Part shown: positions 7,793 to 14,695 of the stretch, piece by piece | How positions within the stretch are numbered: the first letter of the stretch is position 1 | Layout: each line of letters opens with the position of its first letter | NCBI RefSeq assembly: GCF_003574095.1 | Contig: NZ_QWLA01000036.1 | Coordinates: forward strand, 1-35,387 | Direction of reading: 5' to 3' | DNA from: Calidithermus roseus | Lineage (GTDB): Bacteria > Deinococcota > Deinococci > Deinococcales > Thermaceae | DNA: 35,387 bases | Program-made: the position numbers and the translations under genes | The notes under the pieces: generated by a model | The model's input: the letters and a program-made list of their open reading frames with translations, nothing else | Told to the model about the DNA's origin: nothing | Database searches by the model: none

Positions 7793-7828
7793 AAAGGCGA
7801 GAAGCCGGAATCTTGGCCTCTCGCCTTT
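7793..7828 (-). terminator. Hairpin terminator after the multidrug transporter
   Basis: AAAGGCGAGA (7793-7802) and TCTCGCCTTT (7819-7828) form a perfect 10-bp stem, with GCC/GGC pairing continuing inside. On the minus strand the stem ends in TTT, a weak T-run. It lies between the end of the transporter gene and the stress-protein start, and probably ends the marR-transporter transcript. Confidence 0.55.
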
Positions 7829-7863
7829 TGCTTCGCGTCTGCCGCTTCAGTTTACCTTGTGAA

Positions 7864-10023
7864 TCAGTGTGCCGCAGCCGGAGCCCCACGGCTGCCGAAG
7901 TCCCCGCCACCCTTGAGCTCCTCGTTGGGCAACAGGGCGATGAACAAGAGCGAGATCAGCACGAAACCCGCCGCGTACAGGAAGATGTTTTTCTCGGCCT
8001 GAGTGATGCCGTTGTTGAGGGCGGTCTTGAGCTTTTCCTTGGTGGCCTCGAGCTCCTTCACCACGCTCGCGGGCACTTCCTCCAGGGCCCTGGCCTCGGC
8101 CTGCTGCAAGCCTTCCCGGATTTGCGGGATGATCTGGGCCTCGAGCTGGGCGATGACCTGCGGCTTGGCGGCCTCGAGACCCCGCCGCACGCCCTCGAGG
8201 ATGCCCGGCACGGTCTGGGGCGGGGGCGTGGGGCCGCTGAGCAGGTCCTTGACCTGGGCCGGGAGCTGGGGGTTGGCCAGCAGAGCAGCCCTGGCCTGTT
8301 CATCGCCCCGGAGGGCTTGCTCCAGCGCGGCCAGGGTCCGGCGGTTCTGCGCTTCGACCTGGGCTGGAATCCCGCCCTCGACCAGTTGGCTCTTGAGTTG
8401 CTCGGGCACCTTGGGGTCGCTCACGAGCTCGCGGTAGGCGGCTTCGTCGCCCCTGACCGCCGCCAAGACCTTGGCCTCGAGCGCGTCGAACTGCGCGGGG
8501 ATGCCGCCGTCGACCAGGTTCTTCTTCTGCTCGGCGGGGAGGTTGGGGTCGCTCACCAGGGCCACGTAGGCCTGGTGGTCGCCCTTGAGCGCGGCGACGA
8601 GACGGGCCTCGAGCTGGGCGAAGCTCGCTTCGAGGTTGGTCCCCTGGACTCCTTCCTGGCTGCGCTGCACCATGGCTCCAGGTTTGCAGGAAGGGTTGTC
8701 GGGGAAGACCTTGCAGTTCTCGGCGTTGAGGGTGTTGGCCAGCACGGTTCCCAGCACGGCGATGCCGATGGTGGAGCCGATCTGGCGGATGAACTGGATG
8801 GCAGCGGTGGCCGAACCCAGGCGTTGCAGGGGCACGTTGTTCTGGGCGGCGAGCTGCAACTGCGACTGCGAGGGCCCCAGGCCCAGGCCCAGCAGCAGGA
8901 AGAGCAGCACCGCCAGCCACAGCGGAGTGTCCACGCTGAGCACGAAGTGCAGCACCAGGAAGACCGCCAGCAGCCACAGCGTGCCCACCACCAGGATGGG
9001 CTTGAAGCGCCCCATGCGGCTCGAGAGGACCCCGCTCCCCACCGCGCCGAGGATCACCCCCAGTGTCAGGGGCAGCACGGTGACGCCCGAGGCCGAGGCC
9101 GAGACGCCCTTGACCACCTGGAGGTACAGCGGCAGGAAGGCCACCGCGCCCAGGAAGGCCGGGCCGTAGAAGAACCCTGCTACCGAGGCCAGCGTGAAGG
9201 TGCGCACGCGGAAGACCGAGAGGTCGAAGAGCGGGTGATTGGCGCGGGCCTGCGACCAGACCCACAGCGCCAGGCCCACCGCGCTCAGGGCGAACAGGCC
9301 GAGGATGCGCGGGCTGCTCCAGGCGTAGGCGCTGCCGCCCCAGGAGAAGGCCAGCATCAGCGGAACGGTCCACACCACCAGCAGCCCCGCTCCCAGGAAG
9401 TCGAAGCTTTCGCGGTGCTCTGGCCGCAGGCGGGGCATGAAGCGGACGATGAACCACAAGGCCACCGCACCCACGGGCATGTTGATGTAGAACACCCAGT
9501 GCCAGCTGATGTGGTCGGTCAGCAGGCCGCCCAGCCACGGCCCCACCGCGCTGCTGAAGCCGAAGATGGCCCCGAAGAGCCCGCCTATCCGGCCACGCTC
9601 ACGCGGGGGAAACAGCAGCGCGATGCTGGTGAGGGCCAGGGCGAACAGCGCCCCCCCGCCGATGCCCTGAAGGCCCCGGAAGAGGATGAGCTCGGGCATG
9701 TTCTGGCTCAGCCCGCACAGCGCCGAGCCACCCAGGAAGATGATCACCGCGATCAGCAGGATGGCTTTGCGGCTGTAGAGCTCGGTCAGGCGGCCAAAGA
9801 TGGGGGCGGCCACCGTGGAGGTCAGCAGGTAGGAGGTGGTGACCCAGGCGTACAGCTCGGTGCCGTTGAGGTCGGCGATGATCTTGGGCAGCGCGGTCGA
9901 GACGATGGTCTGGTCCAACGCCGCCAGGAACATGCCCAGCAGGATGCCGATGAGGGTCAGGCGGGTTTCTGGGCTGGTGCTGCCCGCCGGGGCTTGGGTT
10001 TGCGCGGCTTCGTTCACGGTCAC
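7864..10023 (-). CDS. DHA2-family (EmrB/QacA-like) multidrug efflux transporter with large repeat insertion
   Basis: A 719-residue major-facilitator transporter of the 14-helix drug:H+ antiporter group. The TM1 motif LAALDQTIVSTALPKI (33-48), motif A GRLTELYSRKAIL (77-89) and motif C SAVGPWLGG (158-166) are present. The inner-membrane helices run normally to about residue 430. A hydrophilic stretch of about 250 residues (431-679) follows before the last helix (680-698). It contains 44-residue tandem repeats at 468-511 and 512-555, and a divergent third at 556-597, then a helical segment. Most relatives are 450-550 residues long. The gene starts with GTG overlapping the marR stop by 4 bp (GTGA), so it is coupled to its likely repressor. 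The drug specificity is unknown. Confidence 0.92.
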   Translation of the reverse strand: MTVNEAAQTQAPAGSTSPETRLTLIGILLGMFLAALDQTIVSTALPKIIADLNGTELYAWVTTSYLLTSTVAAPIFGRLTELYSRKAILLIAVIIFLGGSALCGLSQNMPELILFRGLQGIGGGALFALALTSIALLFPPRERGRIGGLFGAIFGFSSAVGPWLGGLLTDHISWHWVFYINMPVGAVALWFIVRFMPRLRPEHRESFDFLGAGLLVVWTVPLMLAFSWGGSAYAWSSPRILGLFALSAVGLALWVWSQARANHPLFDLSVFRVRTFTLASVAGFFYGPAFLGAVAFLPLYLQVVKGVSASASGVTVLPLTLGVILGAVGSGVLSSRMGRFKPILVVGTLWLLAVFLVLHFVLSVDTPLWLAVLLFLLLGLGLGPSQSQLQLAAQNNVPLQRLGSATAAIQFIRQIGSTIGIAVLGTVLANTLNAENCKVFPDNPSCKPGAMVQRSQEGVQGTNLEASFAQLEARLVAALKGDHQAYVALVSDPNLPAEQKKNLVDGGIPAQFDALEAKVLAAVRGDEAAYRELVSDPKVPEQLKSQLVEGGIPAQVEAQNRRTLAALEQALRGDEQARAALLANPQLPAQVKDLLSGPTPPPQTVPGILEGVRRGLEAAKPQVIAQLEAQIIPQIREGLQQAEARALEEVPASVVKELEATKEKLKTALNNGITQAEKNIFLYAAGFVLISLLFIALLPNEELKGGGDFGSRGAPAAAH

Positions 10024-10448
10024 TCCTTTGCGGTAGGTTCGGTCAGGTCAGCGGTGAGGAGGTCCAGCAATTCGTGGAATTGCTGGCGCTGCTCGAGGCT
10101 CAAGCGCTCGAGGCGGCGCTCCATGGCGCTCATCATGAGGGTGCGGCTTTCCTCCAGCACCTCACGGCCTCGAGCGGTCAGCTCGAAGCGATAGCGTCGC
10201 AGGTCGGAAGGGTCGAGCGAGCGCACCACCAGCCCCTCGGCCTCCAGGCGCTTGAGCATCTGCGAAACGGTGGGCGCAGGCAACTGCGTCAGGCGGACCA
10301 CCTCGGTGGGGTAGTGGCAGCGATCGATGCCCGCCAGCAGCCAGGGATCGTTGGGGGCTAGCCCCAGGCGCTCGAGGTGCGGCAGGGTTTCGTCGCGAAG
10401 GTCCCGTATGAGCCTCCATATCCGAACGAGTATCGTCCAAGACAGCAC
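10020..10448 (-). CDS. MarR-family transcriptional regulator of the efflux operon
   Basis: A 142-residue winged-helix regulator. The recognition helix region PAPTVSQMLKRLEAEGLV and the wing (RSLDPSDLRRYRFELTARGREVL) are typical of MarR. These proteins bind palindromic operators as dimers and release DNA on binding phenolic or drug-like ligands. The gene comes first in the transcript and overlaps the transporter, so it very probably represses that operon. The start is GTG at 10448: a consensus promoter places its -10 box 6 nt upstream, leaving no room for a leader, and no Shine-Dalgarno sequence is present. The divergent neighbour is the aldolase gene. Confidence 0.9.
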   Translation of the reverse strand: MLSWTILVRIWRLIRDLRDETLPHLERLGLAPNDPWLLAGIDRCHYPTEVVRLTQLPAPTVSQMLKRLEAEGLVVRSLDPSDLRRYRFELTARGREVLEESRTLMMSAMERRLERLSLEQRQQFHELLDLLTADLTEPTAKE

Positions 10449-10454
10449 CCTGTG

Positions 10455-10504
10455 AGGATATTTTCAAAATGAACTTTTGTCAAGTCAAACCATTCATTTG
10501 TGAA
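10455..10504 (-). promoter_or_regulatory. Leaderless promoter of marR with overlapping candidate operator
   Basis: On the minus strand TTGACA (10478-10483) and TATCCT (10455-10460) are separated by 17 bp, and TATCCT is 6 nt from the GTG start. AAATGAA (10467-10473) and TTCATTT (10493-10499) form an inverted repeat spanning the -35 box. A second palindrome, TTCATTTGTGAA, covers 10493-10504. These are plausible MarR binding sites for autoregulation. Confidence 0.7.
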
Positions 10505-10556
10505 CGATTAGGGGAGCCGTGCTTTTGCAATAGACTGAGCGGTGGAGGTGAGCACA

Positions 10557-11567
10557 ATGCGCATGGGCAAAGGCAAGTACGAGGGAATCCAGGCTTGCGC
10601 TGACGAAAAGGGCATCATCGCCGCGGCGGCGATGGACCAGCGGGGCAGCCTGCGCAAGGCCATTGCCAAAGCCAAGGGCGGCGACGTGAGCGATGGGGAG
10701 CTGACGGAGTTCAAGATGGCCGTGACCAAGATCCTCACGCCCTATGCCTCGGCCATCCTCCTGGACCCCGAGTTTGGCCTGCCGGCCCTGAAGCTCAGGG
10801 CACCTGGAACCGGGGTGCTGCTGGCTTACGAGAAATCCGGCTACGACACCAGCGGCAAGGGCCGCCTGCCCGACCTGCTGCCCGAGTGGAGCGTGCGCCG
10901 TCTGGTGGAAGTCGGAGCCAACGCCATCAAGATCCTGCTGTATTACAACCCCTTCGACGAGGGCAAGATCAACGCCGTCAAACACGCCTTCATCGAGCGC
11001 GTGGGCGCGGAGTGCGCGGCGCTGGACGTGCCCTTCTTCCTCGAGCCCCTCGCCTATGACGATAGCGTTGGCGACGAGAAGAGCCTCGAGTTCGCCCGGG
11101 TCAAGCCCAAGTACGTCGCCAAGTACATGGAAGAGTTCTCCAAAGACCGCTACGGCGTGGACGTGCTCAAGGTCGAATTGCCCATCAACCTCGCCTATAC
11201 CCAGGGAACCAGCGCCTTCAAGGGCGAAGCTGCCTACACCCGCGCCGAAGCCATCCAGCACCTCAAAGCCACCGCCCAGGCTGCGGGGAAGCCCTTCATC
11301 TACCTCTCCGCCGGCGTGTCCGATGCGGTGTTCAGGGAGTCGCTCGAGCTGGCCATCGAGGCCGACGTGCCTTTCAGCGGGGTGCTGTGCGGGCGGGCGA
11401 CCTGGCAGGAGGGCATCCCCGTGTATGCCACCCAGGGCGTTCAGGCGCTGGAGGAGTGGCTCTCGGAGCGCGGGGTCAGGAACATCCAGCTGCTCAACGA
11501 GGTGCTGGCCAAGGGTGCCAAGCCCTGGTGGACGCACTACGGGAGCCTGGAAGCTGTGCGCGGCTGA
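10557..11567 (+). CDS. lacD: Tagatose-1,6-bisphosphate aldolase (LacD-type class I aldolase)
   Basis: A class I aldolase of the LacD family, which cleaves tagatose 1,6-bisphosphate (and often related ketose bisphosphates) to dihydroxyacetone phosphate and glyceraldehyde 3-phosphate in the cytoplasm. With the start at ATG 10557 the protein has 336 residues, and the Schiff-base lysine in DVLKVELPI falls at 205, the position I recall for streptococcal LacD. This start is also supported by GGAGGTGA 5 nt upstream; an in-frame GTG at 10542 lies before that site. AMDQRG near the N-terminus and FLEPLAYD in the middle are family motifs. No other lac or tagatose genes are nearby, so it may serve general sugar breakdown. 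Confidence 0.9.
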   Translation: MRMGKGKYEGIQACADEKGIIAAAAMDQRGSLRKAIAKAKGGDVSDGELTEFKMAVTKILTPYASAILLDPEFGLPALKLRAPGTGVLLAYEKSGYDTSGKGRLPDLLPEWSVRRLVEVGANAIKILLYYNPFDEGKINAVKHAFIERVGAECAALDVPFFLEPLAYDDSVGDEKSLEFARVKPKYVAKYMEEFSKDRYGVDVLKVELPINLAYTQGTSAFKGEAAYTRAEAIQHLKATAQAAGKPFIYLSAGVSDAVFRESLELAIEADVPFSGVLCGRATWQEGIPVYATQGVQALEEWLSERGVRNIQLLNEVLAKGAKPWWTHYGSLEAVRG

Positions 11568-11651
11568 GCCGGGCCGCGGCGTTTGGCAAAAAACCCGGAT
11601 GCCGCCGGTCGCGGGGGCCAAAAATAACGCCCTCGCCGGTCTGGTTCTGTT

Positions 11652-14555
11652 ATGGTGAGGGGCGTTGTGGGCACGCGGGTTCGGCTCCTGGGTTCGCCGC
11701 GCCTCGAGCGGGGGGAGAGGGTCGTGCCGCTGCCCAAGGAGCGCCCCCTGTGGCTGCTGAGTTACCTGGGGGCCCAGGAGGACTGGGTCAGCCGCGAGGA
11801 GTTGCTGGAGTTGTTTTGGCCCGGCCTCGAGCCCTCCCCCGCCCGCAACAACCTGCGCCAGTTGCTGCACCGGGTGCGGCAGATGGAGGGGGTGGAGGGC
11901 CTCGAGGCCGACGCGAACGGGGTGCGCTGGCGGGCCGAGGTCGATGTGCGGCTCTTCCGGCAGGCCCTGGCCCGGGGGCAGTGGGAACGAGCGCTGGAGC
12001 TCTACGGCGGCCCCCTTCTCGAGGGCGTGCGGGTCTACGGCCTGCCTGAACTCGAGAACTGGCTCGAGGCCGAGCGTCAGGACCTCCAGACCGCCTGGGG
12101 CGATGCCCTGCTGAGCCAGGTGGCCCAGACCCAGCCCTCCCCCTCCGTGCTCGAGCGGCTCGAGCGCTTGCTCGAGCACGACCTCTTCAACGAGCGCGCG
12201 GTGCAGGCTTTCCTGCACCACGCCGCCGCCCTGGGGCAGTTCGAGCGGGCCCGCGAGCTCTACGCCGCCTTCGCCCGTCGCCTGGAAGGGGAGATGGGGC
12301 TGGAGCCCGACCCTGCCACCCGGCGCCTGCTCGAGGAACTGCTGCGGGCCGCTCCGCCCCAGGCCGCGGCGTACCGCGCCCAGCACAACCTGCCGACCCG
12401 CCTGACCACCTTCATCGGGCGTGAGGAGGAGCTGAGCCTGGTCAACCGGCGACTGGAGTCCGGCGAGCGGCTGATCACCCTCACCGGCCCTGGCGGGATG
12501 GGCAAGACCCGCCTGGCGCTCAGCGTGGCCGAGAGCCAGCTCGGGGCCTTCGCCGAGGGGGTGTGGTTCGTGGCGCTGGCTCCCCTCTCCCACAGCGCGC
12601 TGATTGTCCCCGCGGTCGCCGAGGCCCTGGGGCTCTCCCTGGTGGGCACCGCCGAGCCCAAAACCAGGCTGCTCGAGCACCTGCGCGAGCGGGAGATGCT
12701 GCTGGTGCTCGACAACTTCGAGCACCTGATGGAGGGGGCCGAACTGGTGCTGGAATTGCTGCGCGAAGCCCCCCACCTGCGCCTCCTGGTCACCTCGCGC
12801 GAGCGGCTGCGCTTGCAGGCGGAGTGGGTGCTCGACCTCCAGGGCCTGAGCTACCCGCCGGGGTACGGGCTGGAGGCGGTGCGGCGCTCGAGCGCGGTGC
12901 GGCTGTTCGTGGAGCGGGCCAACCGGGTGTGGCCCCAGTTCGCCCTCACCCCCCAGGTAGCCCCGGCGGTGTTGCGGATTTGCCAGCTGGTGCAGGGGAT
13001 GCCGCTGGGCCTGGAGCTCGCGGCGGCCTGGGTCTCGGCCTTCACGCCCCAGGACATCGCCGAGGAACTCGAGCGCAGCCTGGGCTTCCTCGACTCGCCC
13101 GCGCTCGACTTGCCCGAGCGCCACCGCTCCCTGCGGGCCGTCTTCGAGCATTCCTGGCGGCTCCTGGCCCCCGAGCAGCAGCAGGCCCTGGCCCACCTCA
13201 CCGTCTTCCGGGGCGGCTTCGACCGGCAGGCGGCCCTCAAGGTCGCGGGCGTCGGCCCACCCGCCCTGCTGGCCCTGGCCGACAAGTCGCTGCTGCGCCG
13301 CACCCCTAGCGGGCGCTTCGAGCTGCACGAGGTAATTCGCCAGCAAGCCCAGGAGCGGGCCGAAGCGAGCGGAGTTCTGCAGGCCATCCGCCAGGCCCAC
13401 GCCTGGCACTACCTGGCCCTGGCCGAGGAGGCCAGCGCTCACCTGCGCGGCCCGGAGGAGGCTCATTGGCTCGAGCGCCTCGCCGCCGAGCACGACAACC
13501 TGCGGACCGCGCTGGAGTGGGCAGTGTCGCGGCAAGATGCCATCCTGGCACTACGACTGGCGACGTCCGTGCACCACTTCTGGTACGTGCGGGGGCATCA
13601 CCGGGAGGGCAGGACCTGGCTCGAGCGCGCCTTCGGCCTGCCCTTGAACGACATCCCCCCGCGCCTTCACGCCAAAGCCCTTAATGCTCTGGCCGAGCGG
13701 GCCAAGGACCAGGGCGACTACGCCCAGGCCCTGCAGGCCCAGCAGGAAGCCCTCGATCTCTGGCAGCGCCTGGAGGACTCGGCCGAGGTCGCGGGCGCTT
13801 TGCACAGCCTGGGGACCATCGTCCGCGAGCAGGGCAACTTCGACCAGGCCCTGGCCTACTTCGAGGAGAGCCTGCGCCTGCGGCGCGAGCTAGACGACCG
13901 CTACGGCATCGCCACCACCCTCAACGACATCGGCGTGGTCTACGGCTATCGCGGACAGTTCGAGGCGTCGCGGCCCTACTTCGAGGAGAGCCTGGCCCGC
14001 AAGCGCGAGATCGGGGACCGACGGGGCATCGCCTACGCCCTGGGCAACCTCGGCCAGGTGCTCTCGGAGCTGGGCGAAGGGGCGGCGGCTCGAGCCCTCA
14101 CCGAGGAGAGCCTGGCCATCAAGCGCGAGCTCGGTGACCAGCAGGGCATCGCGGTATCCCTGGTCAACCTGGCCATCCTGGCCCTTCAGCAGGGGGATCT
14201 GGAGCAGGCCTGGGACCACCTCGAGGAGGGCCTGCGCATCCTCTACGCCCTCGAGCGCCGCTGGAGCATCGGCGTGGTTTTGGGCTCCTTCGCCGAGCTC
14301 GCCCTGCGCCGGGGCCAGTTCGAGCGTGCGGTGCGGCTGGTGGGCGCGGTTTATAGCCTCACCCAGGCCATGGCCCTGAGCGAGCCGCCGATGAGCCCGG
14401 AGAACCTCGAGCGCTACCTCGCCGCAGGCCGCCAGCACCTCGAGCCCGAAACCTTCGAGCGGGCGCTGGTAGAAGGCAAAGGGATGAACCTCGAGCAGAT
14501 CGTGGCCTATGCGTTACAGCAGTCCGAGGTGGGGGCTCGAGCGGAATCGGCTTAG
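11652..14555 (+). CDS. AfsR/SARP-like regulator: winged helix, BTAD, STAND ATPase and TPR repeats
   Basis: A 967-residue signal-integrating regulator. Residues 1-100 look like a winged-helix DNA-binding domain, and 100-230 a bacterial transcriptional activation domain (ELYAAFARRLEGEMGLEPDP). Residues 250-530 form a STAND-type NTPase with Walker A GPGGMGKT (279-286), Walker B LLVLDNFEHL (350-359) and sensor TSRERL (381-386). From about 660 to 880 there are tetratricopeptide repeats in which YFEESLxxxRELxD recurs. Such proteins oligomerise on ATP and ligand binding to activate transcription. The next gene on the strand is the toxin-B-like lipoprotein, a plausible target. GTG at 11667, after GAGGGG, is an alternative start that loses five residues. 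Confidence 0.9.
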   Translation: MVRGVVGTRVRLLGSPRLERGERVVPLPKERPLWLLSYLGAQEDWVSREELLELFWPGLEPSPARNNLRQLLHRVRQMEGVEGLEADANGVRWRAEVDVRLFRQALARGQWERALELYGGPLLEGVRVYGLPELENWLEAERQDLQTAWGDALLSQVAQTQPSPSVLERLERLLEHDLFNERAVQAFLHHAAALGQFERARELYAAFARRLEGEMGLEPDPATRRLLEELLRAAPPQAAAYRAQHNLPTRLTTFIGREEELSLVNRRLESGERLITLTGPGGMGKTRLALSVAESQLGAFAEGVWFVALAPLSHSALIVPAVAEALGLSLVGTAEPKTRLLEHLREREMLLVLDNFEHLMEGAELVLELLREAPHLRLLVTSRERLRLQAEWVLDLQGLSYPPGYGLEAVRRSSAVRLFVERANRVWPQFALTPQVAPAVLRICQLVQGMPLGLELAAAWVSAFTPQDIAEELERSLGFLDSPALDLPERHRSLRAVFEHSWRLLAPEQQQALAHLTVFRGGFDRQAALKVAGVGPPALLALADKSLLRRTPSGRFELHEVIRQQAQERAEASGVLQAIRQAHAWHYLALAEEASAHLRGPEEAHWLERLAAEHDNLRTALEWAVSRQDAILALRLATSVHHFWYVRGHHREGRTWLERAFGLPLNDIPPRLHAKALNALAERAKDQGDYAQALQAQQEALDLWQRLEDSAEVAGALHSLGTIVREQGNFDQALAYFEESLRLRRELDDRYGIATTLNDIGVVYGYRGQFEASRPYFEESLARKREIGDRRGIAYALGNLGQVLSELGEGAAARALTEESLAIKRELGDQQGIAVSLVNLAILALQQGDLEQAWDHLEEGLRILYALERRWSIGVVLGSFAELALRRGQFERAVRLVGAVYSLTQAMALSEPPMSPENLERYLAAGRQHLEPETFERALVEGKGMNLEQIVAYALQQSEVGARAESA

Positions 14556-14606
14556 GGAGCCAGTCCAGTTAAGCTGGATGGAAGAGGCGACCTAATGCTC
14601 TTTAGA

Positions 14607-14651
14607 CCCTCATTGAGGGAGGGCTCGAGTCCATATAACGGCATATAACGT
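14607..14651 (+). promoter_or_regulatory. Palindrome and tandem 10-bp repeats upstream of the toxin-B-like gene
   Basis: CCCTCATTGAGGG (14607-14619) is a 13-bp palindrome around one central base and overlaps a TTGAGG -35-like box. CATATAACGG (14632-14641) is followed at once by CATATAACGT (14642-14651); each copy contains TATAAC, a possible -10. The spacing from TTGAGG to the first TATAAC is 15 bp, shorter than usual. Tandem direct repeats near the promoter are the usual binding sites of BTAD regulators, and one is encoded 52 bp upstream. Confidence 0.45.
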
Positions 14652-14690
14652 CCTCCTCCTACCCTTGGCCTCAGATCAAGCAGGAGGAGG
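14652..14690 (+). promoter_or_regulatory. Stem that would sequester the Shine-Dalgarno sequence
   Basis: CCTCCTCCT (14652-14660) is perfectly complementary to AGGAGGAGG (14682-14690), with a 21-nt loop. The right arm is the ribosome-binding site, 5 nt before the ATG at 14696. In the folded mRNA the site would be fully paired, so translation could depend on temperature, a ligand or a protein. Confidence 0.55.
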
Positions 14691-14695
14691 CTTTT

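Noticed and set aside
7813-10194. 793-codon plus-strand ORF opposite the multidrug transporter
   Set aside because: It is a shadow of the transporter and marR genes, with the usual His/Gln/Glu-rich composition and no plausible start context.
11568-11651. Possible terminator after lacD using GCCGCGGC and CCGCCGG
   Set aside because: The pairings need bulges and no T-run follows; I could not draw a convincing stem.
10494-13535. 1013-codon minus-strand ORF opposite the BTAD regulator
   Set aside because: It is a shadow in GC-rich DNA. The plus strand has intact winged-helix, BTAD, ATPase and TPR motifs, whereas this frame is low-complexity Gly/Gln/His/Leu and also crosses the aldolase gene.
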